A stretch of 64,000 nt of DNA from Nocardioides conyzicola (GCF_039543825.1 NZ_BAABKM010000003.1:310001-374000), one strand, 5' to 3'. Positions 1 to 9,654 are shown, numbered from the stretch's first letter. A program made the numbers and translations. The notes: generated by a model not told the origin, from the sequence alone.

Positions 1-1884
1 GTGGCGGCCGGCCAGCGACAGCATCTCCTCGGTCAGCGCCTCGGCCCCCAGCGGGTGCAGGTCGCCGGCGAGCATCCGGACCCCCTGCGGCTCGCGCTCC
101 AGCAGGTCCGTGGCGTAGCGCGAGGTGGCCAGGATCCGGGCCAGCCGCTCGGCGACCTGCCCCTCGTCGCGCAGGGTGGAGAGGTACCACGGCGTCGCGC
201 CGAGCGACTCGCTGATCCGCCGGAAGCCGAAGAGGCCGGCGTCCGGGTCGGGAGCGTCGGCGAACCACGACAGCATCGCCGGCATCAGGGTGCGCTGGAT
301 CTGCGCGGTCCGGCTCAACCCGGACGTGAGCGCCTCGAGGTGGCGCAGCGCCGAGCGCGAGTCGGCGAACCCCAGCGCGTGCAGCCGCAGCTCCGCTGCC
401 TCCGGCGACAGCCGCGCCTCGTCGCCCGGGATCCGCGCCACCGCCGCGAGCAGGGGGCGGTAGAAGAGCTTCTCGTGCAGCCGGCGTACCTCTCGCCGGT
501 GGTGCTGCCAGGTCTTGTCGAGGATGCCGACCGGGTCCTTGAGGAAGTTCATGCTGCGGCCGAGCCGGCGCAGGGAGGCCTCGTCGTCGGGCACGACGTG
601 GGTACGCCGCAGGCCGTGCAGCTGGATGCGGTGCTCCAGCGTGCGCAGGAAGGCGTAGGCGTCGTGCAGGGCCTCGCCGTCCTCGCGACCGACGTACCCG
701 CCCTCGGCGAGCGCGGCCAGCGCGCTCAGCGTGGTGGACGACCGGATCGCCGGGTCGGCACGGCCGTGCACGAGCTGCAGGAGCTGGACGGCGAACTCGA
801 CGTCACGCAGCCCACCGGCGCCGAGCTTGAGCTGGCGCTGCGCCTCGCGCGCGGGGATGTGCTCGACCACCCGGCGGCGCATCGCCTGGGTGTCCTGCAC
901 GAAGCCGTCCCGCTCGGCCGCCGACCACACCATCGGCGCGACCATCTCGACGAACTCGCGTCCCAGGGCGAGGTCGCCCGCCACCGGCCGGGCCTTGAGC
1001 AGGGCCTGGAACTCCCAGGTGCTCGCCCAGCGCTCGTAGTAGCCGCGGTGGCTGGCGATCGTGCGCACCAGCGGCCCAGCCTTGCCCTCGGGGCGCAGGT
1101 TGGCGTCGACCGGCCAGATCGTGCCCTCGCCGGTGTGGTCGGAGCAGATCCGCATCAGGTTGCTGGCCAGCTGGGTGGCGGCGCGCATCGCGGCGTTCTC
1201 GTCGGCGCCGTCGACCGGGGCGTAGGCGTAGATGACGTCGACGTCGGAGACGTAGTTGAGCTCGTGGCCGCCGCACTTGCCCATCGCGATCACGGCGAGC
1301 CGGGCCAGGTCGGCGTCGGGACCCACCCGCTGGCGGGCGATCGCCATCGCCGCCTCGAGCGTGCCGGCGGCGAGGTCCGCGAGCTCGGCGGCGGCGTCGT
1401 CGACGCCGAGGTCGTGGGTCAGGTCACGGGCAGCGAGGCGGAGCAGCAGCCGGCGGTACTCGACCCGGAGCGCGTCGACCGCCTCCGCGTCGGGCTTGCC
1501 GGTCACCGCCGCCAGCAGCGACTCCCGCATCGCCCAGGCGGCGGGCCGGGTCGAGCCGAGGACGGGCTCGGTGAGCTCGCGCCAGTGCTCGGGATGCCGG
1601 ACCAGGTGGTCGGCGAGCGCCTCGCTCGCCCCGAGCACGCACAGCACCCGCATCGCGGTGCCCTCGTCGTCGACGAGGGCCCGGACGAGCACGTCGGGGT
1701 CGTCGACCCGGTCGCGCAGCCGCAGCAGCCCGTCGAGCGCCGCGTCCGGGTCGGCGGTGCGGCCCAGCAGCGCCAGCAACGGATCCGCGGCGTCGCCGAG
1801 ACGGCCGAGCGACGCGGCAGCTGCCTCCGCGTCCTGGAAGCCCAGGCGCAGCAGGTTGCCCTTGCTGGTCGCCGCCCGCGTCAT
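1..1884 (-). CDS. glnE: glutamine synthetase adenylyltransferase/deadenylase GlnE (5' part, runs off window)
   Basis: Bifunctional enzyme that adenylylates and deadenylylates glutamine synthetase in response to nitrogen state. 628 codons are visible; family members are about 950-1,000 residues, so the C-terminal adenylylating domain lies outside the window. The N-terminal nucleotidyltransferase half is clear: a GKCGGHELNYVSDVDVIYAY segment (complement of about 1230-1290) carries the GGxELNYxSDxDxIY signature with its paired aspartates. The ATG at 1884 sits in an ATGA overlap with the upstream amidotransferase stop, so translation is probably coupled. It is last in the run that also encodes GlnA2, as in M. 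tuberculosis where glnA2 and glnE are adjacent. Confidence 0.95.
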   Translation of the reverse strand, partial: MTRAATSKGNLLRLGFQDAEAAAASLGRLGDAADPLLALLGRTADPDAALDGLLRLRDRVDDPDVLVRALVDDEGTAMRVLCVLGASEALADHLVRHPEHWRELTEPVLGSTRPAAWAMRESLLAAVTGKPDAEAVDALRVEYRRLLLRLAARDLTHDLGVDDAAAELADLAAGTLEAAMAIARQRVGPDADLARLAVIAMGKCGGHELNYVSDVDVIYAYAPVDGADENAAMRAATQLASNLMRICSDHTGEGTIWPVDANLRPEGKAGPLVRTIASHRGYYERWASTWEFQALLKARPVAGDLALGREFVEMVAPMVWSAAERDGFVQDTQAMRRRVVEHIPAREAQRQLKLGAGGLRDVEFAVQLLQLVHGRADPAIRSSTTLSALAALAEGGYVGREDGEALHDAYAFLRTLEHRIQLHGLRRTHVVPDDEASLRRLGRSMNFLKDPVGILDKTWQHHRREVRRLHEKLFYRPLLAAVARIPGDEARLSPEAAELRLHALGFADSRSALRHLEALTSGLSRTAQIQRTLMPAMLSWFADAPDPDAGLFGFRRISESLGATPWYLSTLRDEGQVAERLARILATSRYATDLLEREPQGVRMLAGDLHPLGAEALTEEMLSLAGRH

Positions 1885-2591
1885 CGCACCAGCGCCGCGA
1901 ACCCGTGGGCCAGCGGCCGCCAGGCCTCGTCCAGCTCGGCCCGGGCGGCGTCGATCTCCCGCAGCAGCGCGTCGGTGTCGATGCCGCGGGTCTCGTGGCT
2001 GCCGCGGTCCTCCTCGGCCCAGGGCCGCAGCACCTCGGCGTCGACCTCGGGGTGCAGCTGCACGCCCCACATCGCCGGGGCGTAGCGCACCGCCTGCACC
2101 TCGCCGTACGCCGTCTCCGCGAGCAGCGTGGCGCCGTCCGGCAGGGCGGTGACGACGTCGTCGTTCCACTGCACTCCGCGCCGGGGTGTCGCGAGCGGCC
2201 CCATCAGGGCGTCGGCCGGCGCCGCCGCGGTCCAGCCCAGGTCGAGCAGTCCGACCTGCTGGCCGCGCGGGTTGCGCTCGACCCGGCCGCCGAGGGCCGA
2301 CGCGATCAGCTGGTGGCCCAGGCAGATGCCGAGCGTCGGCAGGCCGCTCCCCCGCGCCTCCCGGACCAGCTCCTTGACCGGGCCGAGCCACGCGTGCGTG
2401 GCGTCGTCGTCGGCGCCCATCGGACCGCCGAGGACCAGCAGCCCGGCGTACGACGTGAGCGGCGGCAGGTCGGGACCTCTGTAGGGACGTCGTACGTCGA
2501 GCGCGCAGCCGGCCTCCGCCAGCCAGTCGCCGAAGGGCGCCGGCGGACACTCGGCGTCGTGCTCGACGACGAGCACCACCGGCGTGGTCAC
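1881..2591 (-). CDS. class I glutamine amidotransferase
   Basis: 236 residues, a stand-alone class I (triad) glutaminase domain of the GMP-synthase-like type. The nucleophile elbow GICLGHQ (Cys about 95) and the QLHPEVD segment supplying His and Glu complete the Cys-His-Glu triad. No synthetase domain is fused, so the acceptor is unknown. The GTG start overlaps the stop of the upstream membrane-protein gene by 4 bases and its own stop overlaps glnE by 4 bases, so it is embedded in the glutamine operon. The placement suggests a role in glutamine or gamma-glutamyl turnover, which is inference. Confidence 0.9.
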   Translation of the reverse strand: MTTPVVLVVEHDAECPPAPFGDWLAEAGCALDVRRPYRGPDLPPLTSYAGLLVLGGPMGADDDATHAWLGPVKELVREARGSGLPTLGICLGHQLIASALGGRVERNPRGQQVGLLDLGWTAAAPADALMGPLATPRRGVQWNDDVVTALPDGATLLAETAYGEVQAVRYAPAMWGVQLHPEVDAEVLRPWAEEDRGSHETRGIDTDALLREIDAARAELDEAWRPLAHGFAALVR

Positions 2592-2944
2592 GAGGCGTCC
2601 CGCTCCGGCGCGACCGTGACGACGAGCAGCCCGATCCCGGTGACGGCGGTCAGCAGCCCGATCCAGATCGGGATGAGCGGCACCGACAGCACGATCGTCG
2701 CGACGCCGGTCACGATGGTGAGCGGCTTGGCCTTCTCGGTCCCCCCACGGACGGCCTGCAGGGCCAGGCCGCCGAGCACAGCGAGGACGACGGCGACGCC
2801 GATCACGATGATCCCGTAGCGGACGTAGTCGCCGAGGACGAGCGGCAGCCCCAGGACCACCAGCACGACCGTGAAGCCGAGGATCACGTAGAGCAGCCGG
2901 CGGATCCCCTTGGCACGCTCCGCGGACAGGATCTCCTCGCTCAT
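2588..2944 (-). CDS. small four-helix membrane protein
   Basis: 118 residues if started at the ATG at 2944, which overlaps the glnA2 stop by one base (TGATGA); a longer in-frame start at 3007 would lie inside glnA2 and is less likely. After a charged N-terminus (MSEEILSAERAKGIRR) there are about four hydrophobic segments (residues 17-37, 43-63, 75-90, 93-112) and a charged tail. I do not recognise a characterised family. Tight packing between glnA2 and the amidotransferase suggests co-expression. Confidence 0.8.
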   Translation of the reverse strand: MSEEILSAERAKGIRRLLYVILGFTVVLVVLGLPLVLGDYVRYGIIVIGVAVVLAVLGGLALQAVRGGTEKAKPLTIVTGVATIVLSVPLIPIWIGLLTAVTGIGLLVVTVAPERDAS

Positions 2945-4284
2945 CAGATCACCGGGAGCATGCGCTCCCGCTCGAAGGGCGAGACCTGGCCGCGGTAGTC
3001 GTCCCACTCGGCCCGCTTGTTGCGCAGGAAGAAGTCGAAGACCTGCTCACCGAGGGTGTCGGCGAGGAGCTCGGAGCTCTCGGCGATGTTGATCGCGTCG
3101 TAGAGGCTGCGCGGGAGCGGCTCGATGCCCAGGCTGCGGCGCTCGCGCTCGGAGAGCGACCACACGTCGTCCTCGGCCTCGCGCGGCAGCTCGTAGCCCT
3201 CCTCGATGCCCTTCATGCCGGCGGCCAGCACGACGGCGTACGCCAGGTAGGGGTTGCAGGCGGCGTCGAGCGAGCGCAGCTCGACGCGGGTCGACTGGCC
3301 CTTGAGCGGCTTGTACATCGGCACCCGGATCATCGCCGATCGGTTGTTGTGGCCCCAGCAGATGTACGACGGCGCCTCGGCTCCCCAGAGCATCCGCTTG
3401 TAGCTGTTGACCCACTGGTTGGTGACGACGCTGATCTCGTTGGCGTGCTTGAGGATGCCGGCGATGAACTGGCGGCCGGTCTTGGAGAGCTGGTACTCGG
3501 CGCCGGCCTCGAAGAACGCGTTGTTGTCGCCCTCGAAGAGCGAGACGTGGGTGTGCATGCCGGAGCCCGGGTGCTCGGTGTAGGGCTTGGGCATGAAGGA
3601 CGCCCACAAGCCCTGGCTCAGCGCCACCTCCCGGATCACCGTGCGGAAGGTCATGATGTTGTCGGCCGTGGACAGCGCGTCGGCGTAGCGCAGGTCGATC
3701 TCCTGCTGGCCCGGGCCGCCCTCGTGGTGGCTGAACTCCACGGAGATGCCCATCTGCTCGAGCATCCCGATCGCCTCGCGCCGGAAGTCGGCGCCCATCG
3801 ACTGTGCCGTGTGGTCGAAGAAGCCGCTGCGGTCGGCCGGGACCGGCGCGGACCCGTCCTCGGGGACGTCCTTGAACAGGTAGAACTCGATCTCGGGGTG
3901 CGTGTAGAACGTGAACCCCTTCTCGGCCGCCTTGCTCAGCGTGCGCTTGAGGACGAAGCGCGGGTCGGCGTACGACGGGGAGCCGTCGGGCATCACGATG
4001 TCGCAGAACATCCGGGCGGTCGACGGGCCCTCGCCGCTGCGCCACGGCAGGATCTGGAAGGTCGACGGGTCCGGCTTGGCGAGCATGTCGGACTCGTAGA
4101 CGCGGGCGAAGCCCTCGATCGACGAGCCGTCGAAGCCGATGCCCTCCGCGAACGCCTGCTCCAGCTCGGCCGGAGCCACCGCGACCGACTTCAGGAAGCC
4201 GAGCACGTCGGTGAACCAGAGCCGGACGAACCGGACGTCACGCTCTTCGAGTGCCCTCAGTACGAAGTCTTCCTGCTTGCCCAT
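2944..4284 (-). CDS. glnA2: glutamine synthetase type I (GlnA2-like)
   Basis: ATP-dependent ligation of ammonia to glutamate. 446 residues, the exact length of M. tuberculosis GlnA2, and the N-terminus (KQEDFVLRALEERDVRFVRL) is very close to that protein from memory. Recognisable GSI signatures are FDGSSIEGF near residue 51, the ammonia/metal-site region HPEIEFYLF, the catalytic core around HHEGGPGQQEIDLRY, and the ATP-site SYKRML. A LYDA segment near the C-terminus sits where beta-type enzymes carry the adenylylated LYDL tyrosine; whether GlnE modifies it cannot be told. A TAGGGT box six bases before the ATG suggests its own leaderless promoter inside the operon. Confidence 0.96.
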   Translation of the reverse strand: MGKQEDFVLRALEERDVRFVRLWFTDVLGFLKSVAVAPAELEQAFAEGIGFDGSSIEGFARVYESDMLAKPDPSTFQILPWRSGEGPSTARMFCDIVMPDGSPSYADPRFVLKRTLSKAAEKGFTFYTHPEIEFYLFKDVPEDGSAPVPADRSGFFDHTAQSMGADFRREAIGMLEQMGISVEFSHHEGGPGQQEIDLRYADALSTADNIMTFRTVIREVALSQGLWASFMPKPYTEHPGSGMHTHVSLFEGDNNAFFEAGAEYQLSKTGRQFIAGILKHANEISVVTNQWVNSYKRMLWGAEAPSYICWGHNNRSAMIRVPMYKPLKGQSTRVELRSLDAACNPYLAYAVVLAAGMKGIEEGYELPREAEDDVWSLSERERRSLGIEPLPRSLYDAINIAESSELLADTLGEQVFDFFLRNKRAEWDDYRGQVSPFERERMLPVI

Positions 4285-4290
4285 GGCAGC

Positions 4291-4296
4291 ACCCTA
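4291..4296 (-). promoter_or_regulatory. putative -10 box, leaderless start of glnA2
   Basis: TAGGGT on the minus strand followed by six bases and the glnA2 ATG. The TAG is also the stop codon of the upstream YbhN-like gene. No ribosome-binding site precedes the ATG, which fits a leaderless transcript. Confidence 0.5.
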
Positions 4297-5256
4297 TTGG
4301 CTGGTCGCGGGTGCTCCGGAAGTGCGTCGCCATGCGGCCAGTCCGATCGCGCCGAGCGCGAGCGGGCCGCCGATCGTGAAGACCCGCCAGACCACCAGAC
4401 CGGCGACCGCGGCGGCCTCGACCTCGGCTCCCCCGGCCTGGACGATCGCCGCCAGGACGAGCGCGTCGACGATGCCGATCCCGGAGAACGGGAAGAGCGT
4501 GAAGGGGTAGGCGAAGAGGTACGCGATCGCGATGTCGACGATCGGCACCTCACCGGTGTCGAGGCCGACGAAGCGCAGCGACATCACGAGCATGGTCAGG
4601 TCGACGACCAGCATGGCGCTGAGCGCCAGGATCGACCGCGGGAACCCGCGGCGGAAGCGGGCCGCCACGTCGACGCGGAACTGCACGCAGGCGGCCGACC
4701 ACGCCTCCGGGTCGATGCTCCTGCGGACCCGCGCCGCGACCCCGCCCGCCGTCGTACCGACCTTGCGCGCGAGCGCCTCGCTCCGGACGACGAGCATCAG
4801 GCCGACGAAGATCGTGACCGAGATCGCGACGCTGACCAGGTCGGCCCAGCGCAGCCCCACCTCGCCTCCGGTCACCGCCAGCAGGACGAAGCCGACCACC
4901 GGGGCGCCGAAGCGGACGATGTAGAACGTGAGCGTGTTCATCAGGGTGCCGGCGAGGCCCTTCGCGACCGGGACGCCCCACGATGAGAACATCGCCATCC
5001 GCAGCGCGATGTCGCTCGGCGGTGGCGCGATCGTGGACATCAGGATGGCGACCTGGTCGTTCTGCGTCGCGCGGTAGGCCGAGACGCCCGGGATGTAGAG
5101 CGACAGCGGGAGCGCGTTGAGCACCTGTCGGACGACCAGGACGGCGAGCAGCACCGGCGCGTGCCACCAGGCGAGGTGCGCCAGGGCGGCGCGCACCTCG
5201 CCCCAGTCGACCTGTCCGACGAGGCGGACGACGACGACGGTGACCACCAGGGCCAC
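4294..5256 (-). CDS. YbhN/LPG-synthase-like integral membrane protein
   Basis: Polytopic membrane protein of the lysylphosphatidylglycerol synthase transmembrane-domain (UPF0104/YbhN) group, often described as flippase-like. About eight hydrophobic segments are visible, with the family-typical TIAPPPSDIALR and FPFSGIGIVDALVLAA segments. The start is uncertain: the GTG at 5256 gives 320 residues, but the first membrane helix begins slightly upstream and a CTG at 5292, overlapping the arcA stop, would give 332 residues. In-frame sequence further upstream is inside arcA and out of character. The neighbouring glnA2 ATG follows after 9 bases. Confidence 0.8.
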   Translation of the reverse strand: MALVVTVVVVRLVGQVDWGEVRAALAHLAWWHAPVLLAVLVVRQVLNALPLSLYIPGVSAYRATQNDQVAILMSTIAPPPSDIALRMAMFSSWGVPVAKGLAGTLMNTLTFYIVRFGAPVVGFVLLAVTGGEVGLRWADLVSVAISVTIFVGLMLVVRSEALARKVGTTAGGVAARVRRSIDPEAWSAACVQFRVDVAARFRRGFPRSILALSAMLVVDLTMLVMSLRFVGLDTGEVPIVDIAIAYLFAYPFTLFPFSGIGIVDALVLAAIVQAGGAEVEAAAVAGLVVWRVFTIGGPLALGAIGLAAWRRTSGAPATSQ

Positions 5257-5288
5257 CGCGAGGAGGCCGAGGCGGACGAGCCAGGGCT

Positions 5289-6542
5289 TCAGAAGTCGAC
5301 CGGCTCGCGGATGATCGGGCAGGTCATGCAGTGGCCGCCGCCGCGGCCGCGGCCGAGCTCGGCGCCCACGATCGTGATGACCTCGACGCCGGCCTTGCGG
5401 AGCAGCGTGTTGGTGAGCGTGTTGCGGTCGTAGGTGAAGACCACGCCCGGCTCGAGGGCCACCGCGTTGTTGCCGCTGTCCCACTGCTGCCGCTCGGACT
5501 GGTAGACGTCTCCGCCGGTGTCGATCACCTGGATCGACGGGAGGCCCAGCTCGCGCGCCACGACGTCGACGAACTTCGCCGAGCCCTCGTCGCGCACCTC
5601 GACGCCGGGCGCCGTGTCGGACGGCATCAGCGTGAACGTGTGCACCGCGTCCATGATCGTCGGGTAAAGCGTGACGATGTCGCGGTCCACGAACGTGAAG
5701 ACCGTGTCCAGGTGCATCGCGGCGCGCAGCTTGGGCATGCCGGCCACGACCACCCGGGTCGCCGCACCCTGGTCGAAGAGCGCCTTGGCGACCTGGGTGA
5801 TCGCCTGTCGCGACGTGCGCTCGCTCATGCCGACCAGCACGACGCCGTTGCCGACGGGCATCACGTCGCCGCCCTCGAAGGTGGCCTGGCCCCAGTCCTG
5901 GTCGGGGTCGCCCCACCACACGGTGGAGCCGACGTAGTCGGGGTGGAACTGGTAGATCCCCTTGTAGATGAGGGTCTCCTCCTTGCGTGCCGGCCAGTAG
6001 AGCGGGTTCATGGTGAGGCCGCCGTACAGCCAGCAGGTGGTGTCGCGCGTGTAGAGCGTGTTGGGCAGCGGCGGCATCAGGTACTCGCGGGCACCGGTCG
6101 ACTCACGGGCCAGGCTGACGTAGTCGGAGCGGAAGTCGCCGGGCAGGTCGCTGGTGGCCAGGCCGCCGATGAGGAACTCGGAGAGGTCCTTCTCGGGGAG
6201 CGACTCGAGGTAGGCGCGGGTGTCGTCGACGAGGCCGAGCCCGACCTGGTTGGGCGTGATCTTGCGGTCCAGCAGCCAGTCGCGGGCACCGGGCACGGCG
6301 AGCGTCTGCGCGAGCACGTCGTGCAGCTCGACCACCTCCACGCCCCGCTGGGTGAGCTTGTTGACGAAGTCGGCGTGGTCGCGCTGGGCGTTCTCGACCC
6401 ACATCACGTCGTCGAAGAGCAGCTCGTCGTTGTTGCTGGGCGTGAGCCGGCGGTGCGCCAGGCCGGGTGCGCAGACGAGCACCTTCCGGAGCCTGCCGAC
6501 CTCGGAGTGGACGCCGTACGTCGAGGAGACGGGCTCGGTCAT
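5289..6542 (-). CDS. arcA: arginine deiminase
   Basis: Hydrolyses L-arginine to citrulline and ammonia in the cytoplasm. 417 residues, normal length for the family. Guanidino-modifying-superfamily catalytic elements are all present: the FEGGDV segment (acidic residues), [10 protein letters not shown] (catalytic His), and [10 protein letters not shown] at residues about 402-411 carrying the nucleophilic Cys. The N-terminus [17 protein letters not shown] is typical. It follows two antiporter genes, but no ornithine carbamoyltransferase or carbamate kinase gene is seen in the window, so the usual ATP-yielding pathway is not encoded here; the released ammonia may feed GlnA2 downstream. Confidence 0.97.
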   Translation of the reverse strand: MTEPVSSTYGVHSEVGRLRKVLVCAPGLAHRRLTPSNNDELLFDDVMWVENAQRDHADFVNKLTQRGVEVVELHDVLAQTLAVPGARDWLLDRKITPNQVGLGLVDDTRAYLESLPEKDLSEFLIGGLATSDLPGDFRSDYVSLARESTGAREYLMPPLPNTLYTRDTTCWLYGGLTMNPLYWPARKEETLIYKGIYQFHPDYVGSTVWWGDPDQDWGQATFEGGDVMPVGNGVVLVGMSERTSRQAITQVAKALFDQGAATRVVVAGMPKLRAAMHLDTVFTFVDRDIVTLYPTIMDAVHTFTLMPSDTAPGVEVRDEGSAKFVDVVARELGLPSIQVIDTGGDVYQSERQQWDSGNNAVALEPGVVFTYDRNTLTNTLLRKAGVEVITIVGAELGRGRGGGHCMTCPIIREPVDF

Positions 6543-6567
6543 GGTGGGGTGCCTTCCTGTTCGAGGA

Positions 6568-8025
6568 TCAGATGGTGATGCGGCCGGTCCACAGCCCGAC
6601 GGCTCCGATGATGCCGCCGATGACGATGAGTGCGAACAACCCGATCTCCGCCGGCGAGAACAACCGGCGGCCGTGCTCGCTGCGGGCCTTCACGTAGAGC
6701 AGGGACGCCGGCGCGAGGATCACGGTCATCAGCAGCACGAACTTCATGCCGGCGGCGTCGAAGAGGAAGGCCGTGTACGCCGTGGCTGCGCCGGCCACGA
6801 TCGTCTCCTTGCGGCGGGTGCCGGACGATACTCCTTCGTACGACTCCCCCGTGAGGCCGAGCTTCAGCGCGTACGCCGCTGCCAGGAGGTAGGGCAGCAG
6901 CGCCAGGCTGGTGGAGAGGTCGAGCATGAAGTTGAGCGCGTCGGTGACGAAGAGCGTCAGGGCCAGCAGGCCCTGCACGGCGAGCGAGGTGACGACGAGA
7001 GCGGTGATGGGCGAGCCGGCCTCGTTCTCCCGGCCGAGGAACTCGGGGAAGTCGTCCTGACGGGCCGGGATGTACATGACTTCGGCCGCCATCAGGGTCC
7101 AGGCGAGGTAGGCGCCGAGCACCGAGACGACCACTGCGACGCTCATGAAGATCTCGCCCCAGTGCCCGACCTGCGACTCGAAGACGCTGACCATCGAGGG
7201 CTGCCGGGCGTCGGCCAGCTCGGGCTGCGGGACGACGGCGTAGCTCGACAGGGTCACCAGGGCGAAGATCGAAAGGACGCTGAGGAACCCCATCACTGTC
7301 GCCTTGCCCACGTCCTCGCGCCTCTTGGCGTAGCGGGAGTAGACGCTGGCCCCCTCGATCCCGATGAAGACGAACGTGGTGATCAGCATCGTGTTGCGGA
7401 CCTGCTCGTTGAGGTCGCCGAGGTCGCCGTACCCGGTCGCCGTCCAGTTGTCGGCGAAGACGCCGGCGTCGAAGTAGAAGAACATCACGACGATGAACAC
7501 CAGGATCGGGATGATCTTGAAGACGGTCACGATCCGGTTGATGACCGCGGCGTCGCGCACGCCGCGGGCGATCAGGTAGTGGAAGAGCCACACGCCGACC
7601 GAGCCGACCGCGGCGGCGAGGACCGTGTCGCCGTCGCCGAAGCCGTCGAAGAAGGCGCCCAGGGTCGCGCCGATGAAGACCCAGTAGAAGGTGTTGCCGG
7701 CTATCGAGCTGGCCCAGAACCCGATCGCGGAGTTGAAGCCCGCGTAGTCGCCGAAGCCGGCCTTCGCGTAGATGAAGACGCCCGAGTCGAGCTCGGGCTT
7801 GCGGATCGCGAGGGTCTGGAAGACGAAGGCGAGCATCAGCATGCCGGTGCCCGCGACCGCCCAGGCGATGAGGGAGCCGAGGATGCCGGTCGCGACACCG
7901 AAGCGGGCTGGGAGGGAGAAGACGCCGGCGCCGACCATGCCGCCGACCACCATGGCGGTCAGCGTCGGGACGCTCATCTTCGCGACGGCACCCCCAGCGG
8001 GCGCCTGCTCGGTCTGCGTGGTCAT
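6568..8025 (-). CDS. APC-family amino acid antiporter, probably arginine/ornithine or arginine/citrulline
   Basis: 485 residues with about 12 membrane segments. The basic amino acid/polyamine antiporter signature [14 protein letters not shown] near residues 30-43 and the [20 protein letters not shown] segment identify the APA subgroup that includes ArcD-type exchangers. The ATG at 8025 overlaps the NhaC-type gene stop (ATGA); arcA follows 25 bases after its stop. Exchange of arginine for its deiminase product is inferred from this context; direct substrate evidence is lacking. Confidence 0.9.
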   Translation of the reverse strand: MTTQTEQAPAGGAVAKMSVPTLTAMVVGGMVGAGVFSLPARFGVATGILGSLIAWAVAGTGMLMLAFVFQTLAIRKPELDSGVFIYAKAGFGDYAGFNSAIGFWASSIAGNTFYWVFIGATLGAFFDGFGDGDTVLAAAVGSVGVWLFHYLIARGVRDAAVINRIVTVFKIIPILVFIVVMFFYFDAGVFADNWTATGYGDLGDLNEQVRNTMLITTFVFIGIEGASVYSRYAKRREDVGKATVMGFLSVLSIFALVTLSSYAVVPQPELADARQPSMVSVFESQVGHWGEIFMSVAVVVSVLGAYLAWTLMAAEVMYIPARQDDFPEFLGRENEAGSPITALVVTSLAVQGLLALTLFVTDALNFMLDLSTSLALLPYLLAAAYALKLGLTGESYEGVSSGTRRKETIVAGAATAYTAFLFDAAGMKFVLLMTVILAPASLLYVKARSEHGRRLFSPAEIGLFALIVIGGIIGAVGLWTGRITI

Positions 8026-9497
8026 GCCGTCTCCTCGATCTCGGTCGGGGTGGTCTTCTCGATCTTGAAGCCGGTGACGCCGTACAGGACGCTCAGGGCC
8101 GGGCTGGCGTAGCAGAAGACGGCGTACGGCAGGTAGAGCAGCGTCGAGACGCCGAGGGTCGCGCCCATGAAGGCGCCGCACGAGTTCCACGGCACCAACG
8201 GGGACGTCACCGTGCCGCTGTCGGCGGCGAGCCGCGACAGGTTGGTGGGCGCCAGCCCGCGACGGGCGAACTCGGCCCGGAAGATCCGGCTCGGCAGCAC
8301 CAGCGCGATGTACTGGTCGCCCGCGACGACGTTGAGCCCGAAGCCGCACGCGAAGACCGTGACGTACAGGCGCCCCGTGGTCGTCGCGGCCGCGATCATC
8401 GGGTGCACCAGGCGGTTGATCAGGCCGAACTCCTCGAGCATCGCCCCGAAGGTCACGGCGCCGAGGATCAGCCAGATCGTCAGGAGCATGCTGTCCATGC
8501 CGCCGCGCGACAGCAGCCGGTCGACGTCCGGGATGCCCGAGCTGATCGAGAACCCGTTGGCCATCGCCGACCAGATCCCCTTGAGCGACTCGACGAGCAC
8601 GTTGCCCGAGCCGTTGACGAAGTCGGCGTACACGTCGGGCTGGAGGAAGGCGCCGAGGACGCCGGCGAAGAGGGTGGCCGCGAGCAGCGCCAGGGAGGCC
8701 GGCACCTTGCGGATCGACATGAAGGCGAGCAGGACGACCGGCAGCAGGGCGAGCGGGGTGATGTTGAAGATCTGGTTGAGCTTGTCGAGGTCGGACGTGG
8801 TCTCGGCGTCGGTGACCGTGTCGGGTCCGGTGACGCCCAGGACGAGGAAGACGACGAAGGCGATGAGGAACGCCGGGATCGACGTCCAGACCTGTCTCTT
8901 GATGTGCTCGTAGACGTCGACCTTGACGATCTGGGCGGTCAGGATCGTGGTCTCGGAGAGCGGTGACGTCTTGTCACCCAGGTAGGCGCCCGAGATGACC
9001 GCGCCGGCCGTGATCGACGACGAGACGCCGATCAGCGAGGCGATGCCGACCAGCCCCACGCCGATGGTGGCAGCGGTGGTCCAGGAGCTGCCGATGCTCA
9101 GCGCCACGACGCCGCAGATCAGCGCGGTCGCGGCGTAGTACCAGCCCGGCGAGAGCACTTGGATGCCGTAGTAGACCAGGGTCGGGATGGTCCCGCTGAG
9201 GTTCCACACCCCGATCAGCGCGCCGACGGCGAAGAGGATGAAGATCGCGCTCGTCACCGACGCGATCGCGCCCTTCCCGGCCTCCTGGACGGACGTGAAG
9301 GGGTGCCCGTTCTTCATGGCGACCAGGGCCGCGACGGCGCAGCACATCAGCAGGGCGACCTGGATCGGGCCGTCGAGGGCATCCAGGCCGAACAGCGCCA
9401 GCGCACCGGCGATCAGGCAGGCCAGGGCGGCCAGCGGCAGCAGTGCGTCCGTCAGGGACGGTTCCTTGAGACCGACGGGTGCCTCGCTCTGCGACAC
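8022..9497 (-). CDS. nhaC: NhaC-family antiporter
   Basis: 491 residues with roughly 11 membrane segments, in the NhaC branch of Na+/H+ antiporters. Family landmarks include SIGSSWTTAATIGVGLVGIA and the GAYLGDKTSPLSETT motif. The start is the GTG at 9497, preceded by a strong AGGAGG five bases upstream; an upstream in-frame start would add a non-membrane, low-homology tail. First gene of the arcA-glnE run, so the promoter should lie in 9498-9654. Some NhaC relatives next to arginine-catabolic genes are annotated as arginine/ornithine exchangers, so sodium/proton exchange is only one possibility. Confidence 0.9.
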   Translation of the reverse strand: MSQSEAPVGLKEPSLTDALLPLAALACLIAGALALFGLDALDGPIQVALLMCCAVAALVAMKNGHPFTSVQEAGKGAIASVTSAIFILFAVGALIGVWNLSGTIPTLVYYGIQVLSPGWYYAATALICGVVALSIGSSWTTAATIGVGLVGIASLIGVSSSITAGAVISGAYLGDKTSPLSETTILTAQIVKVDVYEHIKRQVWTSIPAFLIAFVVFLVLGVTGPDTVTDAETTSDLDKLNQIFNITPLALLPVVLLAFMSIRKVPASLALLAATLFAGVLGAFLQPDVYADFVNGSGNVLVESLKGIWSAMANGFSISSGIPDVDRLLSRGGMDSMLLTIWLILGAVTFGAMLEEFGLINRLVHPMIAAATTTGRLYVTVFACGFGLNVVAGDQYIALVLPSRIFRAEFARRGLAPTNLSRLAADSGTVTSPLVPWNSCGAFMGATLGVSTLLYLPYAVFCYASPALSVLYGVTGFKIEKTTPTEIEETA

Positions 9498-9642
9498 GCT
9501 TCCTCCTGCGCCCGGCGGCCAGTGCCCCTCGAGCACGACGATGCTCGCGCAGGCTGCCGGGCGCCGCCTCACCCGGACCGGGCGAACCGGCGCGATCTGG
9601 CGACCCACCGCGTCCCGATATCGCCTAACAAGGCTCGATCAC

Positions 9643-9648
9643 TAGACT
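9643..9648 (+). promoter_or_regulatory. putative -10 box, leaderless start of flavoprotein gene
   Basis: TAGACT followed by six bases and the ATG at 9655. No Shine-Dalgarno sequence lies upstream of the ATG. Confidence 0.5.
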
Positions 9649-9654
9649 TAACCC

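Noticed and set aside
1..2085. A 694-codon open frame on the plus strand
   Set aside because: It is the antisense shadow of glnE and the amidotransferase; GC-rich codon bias leaves stops out of opposite frames, and the translation has no domain and is Arg/Gly/Val-rich. The same reasoning removes many other long antisense frames.
5293..5919. N-terminal extension of the YbhN-like gene
   Set aside because: It would run through the arcA catalytic region in another frame and gives Arg/His-rich sequence unlike any membrane protein; the real start is at 5256 or the CTG at 5292.
8700..9000. ArgR box in the arginine cluster
   Set aside because: No TGNATNNNNNATNCA-type dyad was found in 9498-9654 or between the genes.
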